Shown here in pieces: positions 43,957 to 52,502 of a DNA stretch of 64,000 bases. The number at the start of each line of letters is the position of its first letter. The stretch's first letter is position 1. The stretch is taken from positions 2,170,001-2,234,000 of the forward strand of contig NC_008555.1 of the NCBI RefSeq assembly GCF_000060285.1, given 5' to 3'. The notes under the pieces are model-generated. The model made no database searches. It saw nothing but the letters and a program-made list of their open reading frames with translations, and was not told the DNA's origin. Both the position numbers and the translations under genes were made by a program. Source of the DNA: Listeria welshimeri serovar 6b str. SLCC5334. GTDB lineage: Bacteria > Bacillota > Bacilli > Lactobacillales > Listeriaceae.

Positions 43957-44652
43957 TTATAAAATTAACGATTCATATGGAATTTCATTGAACAATTTTT
44001 CAGCATTTAAAACAACTGGTATCTTTGTATTAAGCAGATAACCTTCTTTTTTTAGTTCACTAAGCGTTAAGCTAAGATATTCTCTTGTGATTCCCATAAA
44101 TTTAGATAAAAAAGTGGTCGATAATTCTTGTGGAATTTGGATATTATTTCCATTCGAAATACCATATTCGTAACCAATCGCAGCAATAACATGTTTTACA
44201 CGCTCTTTTACTTTGAGTGTATTTAGCAAACAGCGTCGTTGAAGAACCATGATTTCTCTTTTGGATTGATACAGCATAAATTCTTCAATGCTAATGTGCT
44301 TTTCTATCATGAAAATAAAAAAATCTCTATCGACAGCAGTAATGACACTAGAGCTTGGTGACAATAATTTAGCTCCAATATTTCGTTTTAAATCCGAGGA
44401 CATAAAAGAAGAAAAATTGCATACATCCCCATGCTTTAATAACTGATCATATCCTATATAGTCATCTATCTGTGTTCCTTTCATAACGATACCTTTTTCA
44501 ACAAAATAGATACCTGTTACAAAGTCAACGTCAAACAGTTCATTTTTAGAAAGCTTAATACTCATACTGTGTTTTGCGAAATCCCCAGACTTTTTACAAA
44601 AATGAAGGGGAGATGCCATAATTTCGTGCTGTGGTTTTTCTATTGTGTTCAT
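43957..44652 (-). CDS. Crp/Fnr-family transcription regulator (PrfA-like)
   Basis: A 231-residue Crp/Fnr protein: N-terminal cNMP-binding-like beta-barrel without the cAMP-binding arginine-serine signature, and a C-terminal HTH (STTFLSKFMGITREYLSLTLSELKKEGYL). Two such genes lie here in tandem. The start is the ATG after GAGGAGG; the open frame begins 19 codons earlier. Listeria species carry many PrfA-like paralogues, most without known targets. Confidence 0.85.
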   Translation of the reverse strand: MNTIEKPQHEIMASPLHFCKKSGDFAKHSMSIKLSKNELFDVDFVTGIYFVEKGIVMKGTQIDDYIGYDQLLKHGDVCNFSSFMSSDLKRNIGAKLLSPSSSVITAVDRDFFIFMIEKHISIEEFMLYQSKREIMVLQRRCLLNTLKVKERVKHVIAAIGYEYGISNGNNIQIPQELSTTFLSKFMGITREYLSLTLSELKKEGYLLNTKIPVVLNAEKLFNEIPYESLIL

Positions 44653-44709
44653 TATAATTCCTCCTCTAAAGTATAATATCATAAAATGAAAATGCCTTAG
44701 AGAGCGCAT

Positions 44710-44904
44710 AAATCAAATAAACTAACATTATAGCTAAAAAAGAGGTGTTTTTTTACTATTTTAGTATGAAATATAACTTTTTACGAAAGAAAATTTGTAA
44801 ATAAGTACTTTTTGTGACAATTTTCTTTGCTTTTTTTTGACGTTTATTTTAACTTTTACACCTTTTACAACCATAAACCCAATATATATTAAGTTTTTGT
44901 TATT
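44710..44904. other. AT-rich spacer between the two Crp/Fnr genes
   Basis: About 195 bases with several T- and A-runs and no clear terminator hairpin or frame. It must carry the upstream control of the Crp/Fnr gene at 43957-44652. Confidence 0.4.
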
Positions 44905-45576
44905 TTAGAGTAAGTCGATTTTTTTTATGACCCATGGTTTATGACTATCATCCAAAATCCCTTCTTTTCGCAGTTTCAAAACGATAATATTCGTGTATTC
45001 GCGAGTAGTATTTGCATATTGAGCCAAAATCGAATTATTTATTTCATCGGGCAAGATATATTCTTTTTCTTTTGTAACGCGTCCCATATAAAGCCCAATA
45101 TCTTTCAAACAGGCTCTAATACGTAATTCTTTTTTCATAAAAGTCCGTTTGCTCGCTTTAAAATAAATTTTTCTCGTATAAAGTAAGTTTGATAACAGGT
45201 ATTTTGCTTTTTGACCAGAATTATCCAAAACACGTTCGACAAAATCCGGATCGAGCACCCAACAATGCACTTCTGTTAAACTACGCAAAAAAGCATCTTC
45301 TGGCTCTTCTTTAATAATAGGTATTAAATTGATGGCCACCTCATTACCAATAAAAGTAATGATCCCTGAATCACCAAAGTCATTTTGAAGACAATAAGCG
45401 AAATAACCACTTTCGACTAAGTAAATTTTGAAACCGCTCGAATCATTCATTTTAATTTCTTGACCTTTAGGAAGGACTTCTTGGTAACAATAATCATAAA
45501 AATCATATTCTTTTTTTAATAACTGTAGCAATGATTTTGTCGTTGTTTCTCTGAAAATCTCTTCATCTGATTGCAT
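44905..45576 (-). CDS. Crp/Fnr-family transcription regulator (PrfA-like)
   Basis: A 223-residue paralogue: beta-barrel (~20-130), dimerisation helix and winged HTH (ILAQYANTTREYTNIIVLKLRKEGIL). The start is taken as the ATG in front of QSDEEIFRE downstream of AAGGAGAGG; the frame opens 20 codons earlier. It shares low similarity with the neighbouring regulator, so the pair is not a recent duplication. Confidence 0.83.
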   Translation of the reverse strand: MQSDEEIFRETTTKSLLQLLKKEYDFYDYCYQEVLPKGQEIKMNDSSGFKIYLVESGYFAYCLQNDFGDSGIITFIGNEVAINLIPIIKEEPEDAFLRSLTEVHCWVLDPDFVERVLDNSGQKAKYLLSNLLYTRKIYFKASKRTFMKKELRIRACLKDIGLYMGRVTKEKEYILPDEINNSILAQYANTTREYTNIIVLKLRKEGILDDSHKPWVIKKIDLL

Positions 45577-45605
45577 TTTTCTATCATCCTCTCCTTTTAA
45601 AGATA

Positions 45606-45640
45606 AAAAAAACTGCAGAAAAAGTTTCTTCTGCAAGTTC
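45606..45640 (-). terminator. Terminator of the MBL hydrolase gene
   Basis: TGCAGAA and TTCTGCA with flanking AAC/GTT pairs, followed by T8 on the minus strand. Confidence 0.8.
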
Positions 45641-45644
45641 TCTA

Positions 45645-46262
45645 TTAGTTGAAATATGGATTAGTTTTTTTCTCATGGCCTATCGTTGTTACATCACCGT
45701 GTCCTGAGTACGCAGGGAGTTCGTCTGGAAGGACAAATAACTCTGTTTTAATACTATTAATCAATGTGTCAAAATCACCTGTATAAAGGTCTGTACGCCC
45801 TATACTACCTCTGAACAACGCGTCCCCAACCACTACAAATTCATCAAAAATAAAACTAACACTGCCAATCGAATGACCTGGCGTTGGCACGACTTTAAAA
45901 ATAAAACCTTCTATATTATAATCACCTAAAGTGAACTCATATTCAGCAGGTTCGGCAATAATTGCTTTTCCCGAGACATGTGCCGATAGGTTTAAATCAG
46001 GATTTGAAAGCCATTCTTGTTCAAGCGGACTGACATATACGGGAATATGATAAGTTGTCCGAATCTCTTCTAAAGCACCAATATGATCATAATGGCAGTG
46101 TGTTAATAAAATTGCTACCGGCTTCACATCTAATTTTGTGATTTCAGCTTTGATTTTACTAGCTTCGTCACCCGGATCAACAATCAGCGCTAAATTATCT
46201 TGATAAATAATATAACAATTTTCTTGGATTATTCCTGTTATAATTCGTTTGATTTTTGCCAT
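45645..46262 (-). CDS. Metallo-beta-lactamase-fold hydrolase (glyoxalase II-like)
   Basis: A 205-residue MBL hydrolase with the metal motif LLTHCHYDHIGAL (HxHxDH, ~60), VPTPGHSIGSVSF (~135), GDALFRGSIGRTD (~155) and SGHGDVTTIGHEK (~195). This is the YqgX/GloB-type pattern, suggesting hydrolysis of S-acyl thiols. The glyoxalase gene is transcribed away from it. GGCGG precedes the ATG; the frame opens ten codons earlier. Confidence 0.88.
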   Translation of the reverse strand: MAKIKRIITGIIQENCYIIYQDNLALIVDPGDEASKIKAEITKLDVKPVAILLTHCHYDHIGALEEIRTTYHIPVYVSPLEQEWLSNPDLNLSAHVSGKAIIAEPAEYEFTLGDYNIEGFIFKVVPTPGHSIGSVSFIFDEFVVVGDALFRGSIGRTDLYTGDFDTLINSIKTELFVLPDELPAYSGHGDVTTIGHEKKTNPYFN

Positions 46263-46392
46263 TTTATTTCCGCCTTTCTTCACAATCATCATTATACCGA
46301 AAAAGAAGCTATACTGCCATTAATATTCCTTGTTTGTATTCACTTCCGAGATATACTACAATGAAGAAAGAAGTTTAAAAGGAGGAATAAAA

Positions 46393-46782
46393 ATGACTAC
46401 AAAAATGTTACATACATGTATTCGCGTAAAAAACCTAACAGAATCCATTGCTTTTTATGAAAAAGCATTAGGACTAAAAGAGGTTCGTCGTAAAGACTTT
46501 CCAGATTTTGAGTTTACTCTAGTTTATATGGCGTTTGAAGAAGGCGGCTTTGAATTAGAACTTACTTATAATTATGACCAAAAAGAAGCTTACGATTTAG
46601 GAAATGGTTATGGTCATTTAGCTGTTGGGGTTCCTGATGTCCGCTCCCTTCTAAAAGAACACCAAGAAGCTGGCTATACAGTAACAGATTTAAAAGGACT
46701 TCCGGGTGAAGATCCATTCTATTATTTCCTTACAGATCCAGATGGTTATAAAACAGAAATCATTCAAGATGGCGCTTTATAA
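46393..46782 (+). CDS. gloA: Glyoxalase I (lactoylglutathione lyase-type)
   Basis: A 129-residue VOC-fold protein with the four metal ligands in family positions: His in MLHTCIRVKN (~6), Glu in FELELTYNYD (~55), His in YGHLAVGV (~74) and Glu in KTEIIQDG (~122). It detoxifies methylglyoxal as its thiol adduct. Pairs functionally with the adjacent glyoxalase II-like hydrolase. Start after AAAAGGAGG; the frame opens 21 codons earlier. Confidence 0.9.
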   Translation: MTTKMLHTCIRVKNLTESIAFYEKALGLKEVRRKDFPDFEFTLVYMAFEEGGFELELTYNYDQKEAYDLGNGYGHLAVGVPDVRSLLKEHQEAGYTVTDLKGLPGEDPFYYFLTDPDGYKTEIIQDGAL

Positions 46783-46807
46783 TTAGAAATAGAACTGGAG
46801 ACTTTTA

Positions 46808-46966
46808 ATGATAAAATATTTCATTATTATTTTAATCGCACTAGCAATTAATGGGATTAGTTTTCTATTTCATAATGATATAGCTAATCTTATCGCTGTT
46901 ATTATTACAGCTGTCTTACTCGTTTATTTAATGGTAGACTTGACCAAAATGTATCGCCGCAAATAA
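46808..46966 (+). CDS. Small membrane protein, 52 residues
   Basis: Reads MIKYFIIILIALAINGISFL, a short loop, then a second hydrophobic helix and the basic end MYRRK. CTGGAGA precedes the ATG at normal distance and the gene is 25 bases from gloA. Function is unknown. Its terminator has been split by the IS element. Confidence 0.7.
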   Translation: MIKYFIIILIALAINGISFLFHNDIANLIAVIITAVLLVYLMVDLTKMYRRK

Positions 46967-47047
46967 AAAAAACCAGCAAAATCTAATTGATTGAACCGAC
47001 CCCCGAAAGTTAGACCAAAAATCTAACTTTTGGAGGTCGGTATTTTT

Positions 47048-47599
47048 ATGGCAAAATATAGTTCTGAATTGAAGTTAAAGATAGTGCAAGAATATCTTGG
47101 CAAGAAAGGTGGTTATACCTATCTAGCGAAAAAACATGGTATTAAAACGGTGCAGCAAGTTCAGAAATGGGTGAACGCTTATCAACAATTCGGTATGGAA
47201 GGACTTTTACGAAAGCAGAAAAATACACATTATTCTTTTCAAGCGAAGTTAAATGCGATAGAGTTATATCAAACAAGGGAGCTATCCTATCGTGAAATTG
47301 CTAACCAAATTGGTCTCAATAATCCTGCATTAATCGCTAGTTGGATGAAAAAATTTCGGGAAGACGGGGTAGATGGGCTCTCCAAAACGAAAGGACGACC
47401 ACCAAAAATGGATGCTAAAAAAAGAAAGAAATCTGTACAGGATAACCTCACTCAGCTTGAAAAGCTAGAGAAAGAGAATCGCATGTTAAAAATAGAGCTC
47501 TCTTATTTAAAGGAGTTGAGGAGGCTGCGTTTAGAGGACGAACGCAAAATGAGCGAATTGCACGAGTCATTCACAGCCTCCGAAGACGCTTCCGATTAA
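47048..47599 (+). CDS. IS3-family transposase OrfA
   Basis: A 183-residue protein with two helix-turn-helix regions (KHGIKTVQQVQKWVNAYQQFG ~25-45; YREIANQIGLNNPALIASWM ~80-100) and a C-terminal leucine-zipper-like coiled coil (LEKLEKENRMLKIELSYLKE). GGAGGTC precedes the ATG. It binds the ends of the element and, when translated alone, regulates transposition. Confidence 0.92.
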   Translation: MAKYSSELKLKIVQEYLGKKGGYTYLAKKHGIKTVQQVQKWVNAYQQFGMEGLLRKQKNTHYSFQAKLNAIELYQTRELSYREIANQIGLNNPALIASWMKKFREDGVDGLSKTKGRPPKMDAKKRKKSVQDNLTQLEKLEKENRMLKIELSYLKELRRLRLEDERKMSELHESFTASEDASD

Positions 47600-48450
47600 C
47601 TGAAATCTTAGAAACCCTTCGGTTTCCTAAATCTACCTATATGTATTGGCAAAAGCATTTGAATAGAGAAAATCCGACAGAAGAAGTAGAGAATGAATTA
47701 AAAGCTATTCGTCAAGCACATCCTAATTATGGCTATAGACGAATGACACAAGAACTGAAACGTCGCGGCTTCCAAATAAATAAAAAGAAAGTGCAACGCT
47801 TAATTCAAAAATTGAGATTACAAGTCCAATCATTCACCCGTAAATCTCGAAAGTATAACTCCTATAGAGGAAATGTAGGGAAAACGGCTAAAAATCTCGT
47901 AAAAAGACACTTTTATACTGCTATACCTCATCAAAAGATAACCACAGATACGACAGAGTTTAAATATGTTGAAACAGATTCATCTGGTATACTTCGGCAG
48001 AAGAAAATGTATCTAAATCCATTTATGGATTTGTATAACAGCGAAATTATTAGCTATACTATCTCTGAACGCCCTACTGCTCAAGCAATTATGACTGGCC
48101 TGGAAGAGTCCATAAAGCAAACGAGTGACTGTCCTTACCGCCGAACTTTTCATTCAGATCAAGGTTGGGCTTATCAAATGACTGCTTATAGTTCCGCCTT
48201 AAAAAAACATCGTATTTTTCAAAGTATGTCTCGAAAAGGAAATTGTTTAGATAATTCTCCCATGGAGAATTTCTTCGGTCTTCTCAAGCAAGAAATATAT
48301 TATGGCAAGATTTATTCTAATTACCATGAGCTGAAGCAAGCTATTAAAAATTATATTCACTATTATAATCAATATCGTATGAAAGAAAAACTTCATTGGC
48401 AAAGCCCTATTGAATTTCGAAAAAATCAATTATTAATAGCACAAAAATAG
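47048..48450 (+). CDS. IS3-family transposase OrfAB made by -1 frameshift
   Basis: The -1 frame is open from before the orfA end to 48450. A canonical slippery heptamer T TTA AAG (47506-47512) lies in the orfA frame inside the coiled coil; slipping by one joins KGVEEAAFRGRTQNE and the catalytic part. The integrase core shows the DDE residues: Asp in ITTDTTEFKY, Asp in FHSDQGWAY and Glu in NSPMENFFGLLKQE. The first ATG of the orfB frame is at 47641. The fusion is the active transposase in this family. Confidence 0.88.
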
Positions 48451-48521
48451 AGTGGAAAAAATCCACTCTACAAATTGTCCAACTTTTGGGGGTCACTACA
48501 GATTCTGCTGGTTTTTTTCTA

Positions 48522-49451
48522 TTATTGAATGACTAAATTGCTTGCAACTTGCTTGGACTCTTTCATAAGGTTTTCAATAATATCACTTGTGGAACGAATT
48601 TCCGTTAACATTCCACAAATTTGGCCGGCCATAACGGAGCCATTTTCAACGTCTCCTTCATGAACTGCTTTTCTAAGAGAACCGAGTGTTAATTCTTCTA
48701 ACTTATCTCTTGAAGCATTCTCGTTTTCTAACTCAACATATTTTTTAATCATTGGGTTTTTAATGCTTCTAACCGGGGCACCATTTCGACGTCCAGTGAC
48801 AGTTGTACTTGTATCCGTCGCATCAAGGACTGCTTGTTTAAAACTTGCTGGAACAGGACATTCCTCGGCAACAAGGAAAAGTGTACCAATCTGGACACCA
48901 CTTGCGCCTAACGCATAAACAGCTGCCATGCCGTGACCATCTGCAATTCCTCCCGCTGCAATAACAGGAATATTTACTGCCGATACAACTTGACGCACTA
49001 AAGCCATTGTGGTTGTTTCTCCAACATGTCCACCAGCTTCCGTACCTTCTGCAACGACTGCATCCACACCGATTTCTTCCATTTTTTGAGCGATTTTCAC
49101 AGAAGGTATAACTGCAATTACTTTGATGCCTGCTGCTTTAAATTTTTCCATAAATGGTTTTGGAGTCCCTGCGCCAGTTGTGACTACACGTACATCTTCC
49201 TCAATAATAACGTCTACAAGTTCTGGACAATTAGGCATCATTAGCATGATATTGACAGCGAACGGTTTCGTTGTTTTTTCTTTACAGAGACGGATTTGTT
49301 CTCTTAGAGTATCTGCGGACATTCCACCCGAGGCGATAATACCAAGACCTCCTGCATTTGATACAGCAGAAGCTAATTCATATGTGGCAATTTGTGCCAT
49401 TGCTCCTTGTAAAATTGGATATTTAATTTGTAGCATTTCAGTTAAATTCAT
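48522..49451 (-). CDS. Nitronate monooxygenase / FabK-like flavoprotein
   Basis: A 309-residue FMN-binding TIM barrel of the NMO/enoyl-ACP reductase II family: GAMAQIATYELASAVSNAGG (~15-35), VAEGTEAGGHVGETTTM (~135) with the family EAGGH motif, and AAGGIADGHGMAAVYALGASG (~165-185). It oxidises nitronates, or acts as FabK. It lies in an operon behind a CoA-transferase and an MFS transporter. GAGAGGAG precedes the ATG. Confidence 0.87.
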   Translation of the reverse strand: MNLTEMLQIKYPILQGAMAQIATYELASAVSNAGGLGIIASGGMSADTLREQIRLCKEKTTKPFAVNIMLMMPNCPELVDVIIEEDVRVVTTGAGTPKPFMEKFKAAGIKVIAVIPSVKIAQKMEEIGVDAVVAEGTEAGGHVGETTTMALVRQVVSAVNIPVIAAGGIADGHGMAAVYALGASGVQIGTLFLVAEECPVPASFKQAVLDATDTSTTVTGRRNGAPVRSIKNPMIKKYVELENENASRDKLEELTLGSLRKAVHEGDVENGSVMAGQICGMLTEIRSTSDIIENLMKESKQVASNLVIQ

Positions 49452-49472
49452 TTTCTTTTCTCCTCTCTAATT

Positions 49473-50696
49473 TTATGCTAATTCTTTGGATGGTTGTTTT
49501 TTCTCACGTAATTTATAAACAATATTGATACAAAGACCTACAGCCGCAAGAGCGATTGCTATATAAAAAGCTTGTGTAAAGTCGCCACCATTTTGACCTG
49601 CGATTTGCGCGGCCATTTTTGGTGCAAAAAAAGCTGCTGTGGAATAGCCAATGAACACAATTCCATAGTTGACGCCTTGATTTTTCGGACCATAATTCTC
49701 CATGACAATCGATGGAAAAACACCCATTGTCCCACCAAAACAAAGCCCAAGTCCAATGATTCCGATAACAAATCCCACAACAGATTGAAGTGTTGCAAGC
49801 GCTAATAGAGATATGGCGATAACTGTATAAATAATCATTAATGTATTGGATCTTCCTAAACGGTCAGATACAGCCCCCCAAACTACACGCCCTAAACAGT
49901 TGCTTAGCGAGTAAATACTAACATAAGCAGCAGCCGATGCAGCTGTTAAACCGAACATATTTTGACCAATTAATGAAGCATTAGAAGCAATCATTAGACC
50001 TGAAAACGCACCAATACCTAACATCAAAAGAATCAGATAAAAAGTTACTGTGCGAACCATTCCAGTCCAAGGTACATTTACCATTCCCGCTGCATTTCCT
50101 GCTGGCGGTGTCCACCCTTTTGGCGTATAACCAGCTGGTGCAACGCGAATAAGGAAACTACATCCAATGACAACTGCGATATAAACAGCTCCCATAATTT
50201 TAAATGCCGTCATTACGTTATACGTTTCAATTAAATGATTCGCAATAGGTGCTGCAATAATAGTCGCTCCACCCATTCCCGCTGTAATAAGTCCAGAAGC
50301 AAGACCACGTTTATCTGGAAAAAGACGAATCGTGTTACTAAGACATCCTGAGTATGCAAATCCTTGACCAAGACCAGCTAGAACACCATAAGATAAATAA
50401 AGCATGGTAGTAGAAGTAGCAAAACCAGTTAATGCAAAACCAAGCCCAAACAATATTCCACCAATTAAAATCGCCCATTTGGCTTTCCCTTTATCCGTTA
50501 AAATCCCGCCTAAAATAGTTGGAATTGGTCCAATTGCTGCATTAATTGTAAATGCCATCATCACTTGCGGAATAGTCCAACCATGAGCCGCGCTAAGTGG
50601 TCCTGCAAATACACTAAACGCATATACCGCGCCTGTACAAAGCAACACCCCGACAGAACCAATCAAGACTCCCCAACGATTTATTTCTTTTGTCAT
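49473..50696 (-). CDS. MFS transporter (oxalate/formate or monocarboxylate antiporter-like)
   Basis: A 407-residue transporter with twelve membrane helices. The N-terminal half (GVLLCTGAVYAFSVFAGPLSAAHGW) and GVLAGLGQGFAYSGCLSNTIRLFPDKRGLASG are typical of the OFA (oxalate:formate antiporter) subfamily. Its start overlaps the CoA-transferase stop by four bases. Carboxylate exchange would fit the CoA-transferase, but the substrate is not shown. Confidence 0.88.
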   Translation of the reverse strand: MTKEINRWGVLIGSVGVLLCTGAVYAFSVFAGPLSAAHGWTIPQVMMAFTINAAIGPIPTILGGILTDKGKAKWAILIGGILFGLGFALTGFATSTTMLYLSYGVLAGLGQGFAYSGCLSNTIRLFPDKRGLASGLITAGMGGATIIAAPIANHLIETYNVMTAFKIMGAVYIAVVIGCSFLIRVAPAGYTPKGWTPPAGNAAGMVNVPWTGMVRTVTFYLILLMLGIGAFSGLMIASNASLIGQNMFGLTAASAAAYVSIYSLSNCLGRVVWGAVSDRLGRSNTLMIIYTVIAISLLALATLQSVVGFVIGIIGLGLCFGGTMGVFPSIVMENYGPKNQGVNYGIVFIGYSTAAFFAPKMAAQIAGQNGGDFTQAFYIAIALAAVGLCINIVYKLREKKQPSKELA

Positions 50697-52276
50697 ATTG
50701 TTACTCCCTTTCTTGTTTGTTTTTCAATAATCGTTTTTAAACCGCCCCATTTTTCGCTAAAAATACCACTATCCATTACTTTCAAATCACTCGCAATAAT
50801 TGGTTCAAATTCCATTTGACCAAGCACATCTTTTTCTAAATCGATACCTGGCGCAATTTCCGTTAGAATCATTTTGCCATTTTCTAAACGAAATACGGCG
50901 CGTTCTGTGACATATAGAATAATTTGGTCAGTAGTCGAAGCATATTCACCGCTGAATGTGATTTGTTGAACTTGTTTGATAAACTTTTTAGCTTTTCCTT
51001 CTTGTAAAATCTCTAATTTCCCATCAGCTACACGCGTTTTTAAACCACCTGCTGTAAAAGTTCCAGCAAAGATTAATTTTTTCGCAGATTGGGAAATATT
51101 AATAAAACCACCACAACCAGCAACTCTGGAACCAAACTTGCTGACATTCACATTACCAGATTCGTCTGTTTGCGCCAGCCCAAGCACCGATAAATCAAGT
51201 CCACCACCATCATAAAAATCAAACTGTGAGTGATGATCAACAATCGCTTCACTATTATAGGCATGGCCAAAATCTGCTAAACCTGCTGGTACTCCGCCAA
51301 CAGAACCCGCTTCGGTTGTTAGAATTAGTTGGTCACTTACACCTTCCTCTGCTGCAACTGTAGATACGTTCACCGGAATTCCCACGCCTAAATTTAAAAT
51401 AGTTTGTGGTTCTAGTTCTGCTGCTGACCGACGAGCGATTACTTTACGATCATCTAATTCAAGAGGTTCAATATCACCAAGCGGCACTTGAATATGACCT
51501 GAAAATGCTGGGTTATATTGTGTGTTTTCCGTTTGGAAATGATTTTCCGGCTCCGAAATAATGATATGATCCACTAAAATCCCGGGAACACGAACATCTT
51601 TCGGATTAAGCGATCCTTTTTTGGCAACAGACTCTACTTGAGCAATAACAATTCCACCTGAATTTCGAACTGCTTGTGCAATTGGTAAGACTTCCATATG
51701 TAAGCCTTCTTTTTCTAATGTTAAATTACCAAATTCATCCGCAACCGTTCCACGAATAAGCGCAACTTGAATCGGAAAACTTGGGTAAAATAACCACTCT
51801 TCGCCATGAATCGTTAATAATTCTACTAAATCATCCTTGGAACTTGCAGACATTTTGGCACCTTCAATTCGCGGATCAACAAAAGTCCCCATACCAATTT
51901 TGGTAATAACACCAGGACGCTTAGCTGCAATTTCACGATAAAGCTGTGTAATAATACCTTGAGGCAAATTGTATGCTTCACATTTATCTTCCTCAATTAA
52001 GGTTGCCATTTTAGGAGAGGCAATAGCAATTCCTCCAATCCAACGTTTAATTAAACCTTCATGTCCCCAGTGGCTCATACCTTTTTCCCTACGATCACCA
52101 AGGGCACTAGCATGCATGACCGTCAAATTACGCGGAGCTCCTTCTTCTAAAAAACGCTTTTCAACCGCGATAGCCATTTCTTCGTTGACACAAGCTAATC
52201 CGAAACCGCTCAAAGCAACAGTATCCCCATCCTTTATTAATTTCGCTGCTTCACTTGCTTTTATTACTTTTGACAA
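50693..52276 (-). CDS. Acyl-CoA:acetate CoA-transferase (family I, propionate CoA-transferase-like)
   Basis: A 527-residue fused alpha-beta CoA-transferase. The N-terminal half begins IKDGDTVALSGFGLAC; the C-terminal half has NLGVGIPVNVSTVAAEE (~300), and the catalytic Glu is expected in LTTEAGSVGGVPAG (~325). It moves CoA between short-chain acyl groups. The GTG at 52285 touches the AAGGAG site, so the TTG nine bases later is the likely start. First gene of the sigma-54 operon. Confidence 0.9.
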   Translation of the reverse strand: MSKVIKASEAAKLIKDGDTVALSGFGLACVNEEMAIAVEKRFLEEGAPRNLTVMHASALGDRREKGMSHWGHEGLIKRWIGGIAIASPKMATLIEEDKCEAYNLPQGIITQLYREIAAKRPGVITKIGMGTFVDPRIEGAKMSASSKDDLVELLTIHGEEWLFYPSFPIQVALIRGTVADEFGNLTLEKEGLHMEVLPIAQAVRNSGGIVIAQVESVAKKGSLNPKDVRVPGILVDHIIISEPENHFQTENTQYNPAFSGHIQVPLGDIEPLELDDRKVIARRSAAELEPQTILNLGVGIPVNVSTVAAEEGVSDQLILTTEAGSVGGVPAGLADFGHAYNSEAIVDHHSQFDFYDGGGLDLSVLGLAQTDESGNVNVSKFGSRVAGCGGFINISQSAKKLIFAGTFTAGGLKTRVADGKLEILQEGKAKKFIKQVQQITFSGEYASTTDQIILYVTERAVFRLENGKMILTEIAPGIDLEKDVLGQMEFEPIIASDLKVMDSGIFSEKWGGLKTIIEKQTRKGVTI

Positions 52277-52339
52277 ATTCCTCACTCCTTCTTGTTCAAT
52301 AATTCACATATATTTGTAATGATACGCACTTACTTATAA

Positions 52340-52356
52340 AGCAATTTCCGTGCCAA
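52340..52356 (-). promoter_or_regulatory. Sigma-54 (SigL/RpoN) promoter
   Basis: TGGCAC-N5-TTGCT on the minus strand (TGGCAC at 52355-52350, TTGC at 52344-52341) is a full match to the -24/-12 consensus. It lies 64 bases before the CoA-transferase start. Confidence 0.92.
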
Positions 52357-52405
52357 CATAGGAAATGGCTGTTTAACAGCGTTTCTAAAATCCCTTCTTT
52401 TTTAT

Positions 52406-52423
52406 TGTCGCAAAAAGGCGACA
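52406..52423. promoter_or_regulatory. Enhancer palindrome for the sigma-54 regulator (site 1)
   Basis: TGTCGC-aaaaag-GCGACA is a perfect 6-bp interrupted inverted repeat ~50 bases upstream of the -24 box, the usual place for an enhancer-binding-protein site. Confidence 0.75.
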
Positions 52424-52449
52424 CTTCCCTCTATGCTTTTCACTAATTT

Positions 52450-52467
52450 TGTCGTAAAAATACAACA
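52450..52467. promoter_or_regulatory. Enhancer palindrome for the sigma-54 regulator (site 2)
   Basis: TGTCGT-aaaaat-ACAACA has the same layout as site 1 with one arm mismatch. Its centre is 44 bases from the first, about four helical turns. Confidence 0.6.
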
Positions 52468-52500
52468 AAAAAAACCTAATCAATAATTACTGATTAGGTT
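52466..52500 (-). terminator. Terminator of the sigma-54 regulator gene
   Basis: AACCTAATCA and TGATTAGGTT form a perfect 10-bp stem with an 8-base loop and T8 on the minus strand. It overlaps the second enhancer palindrome by two bases. Confidence 0.9.
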
Positions 52501-52502
52501 CT

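Larger units (their letters stand above)
46992..48500 (+). mobile_element. IS3-family insertion sequence (IS150 type), intact, 1509 bp
   Basis: Ends are imperfect inverted repeats, 46992-47015 and 48477-48500 (19 of 24 positions equal, both with GACCCCC near the tip and an AGTT-GAC block). A 3-bp target repeat GAT flanks it (46989-46991 and 48501-48503). It contains orfA and orfB with a frameshift site between them and no disabling mutation, so it should be able to move. A hairpin (48448-48470) at the right end overlaps the orfB stop. Confidence 0.92.
46964..48520. terminator. Bidirectional terminator interrupted by the insertion sequence
   Basis: Left part AAAAAACCAGCA with AATC, right part GATT with TGCTGGTTTTTTT. 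Removing the element and one GAT copy rebuilds a hairpin CCAGCA-a-AATC-taatt-GATT-c-TGCTGG flanked by A- and T-runs, suited to end both the 52-residue gene and the opposite nitronate monooxygenase gene. Confidence 0.75.
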
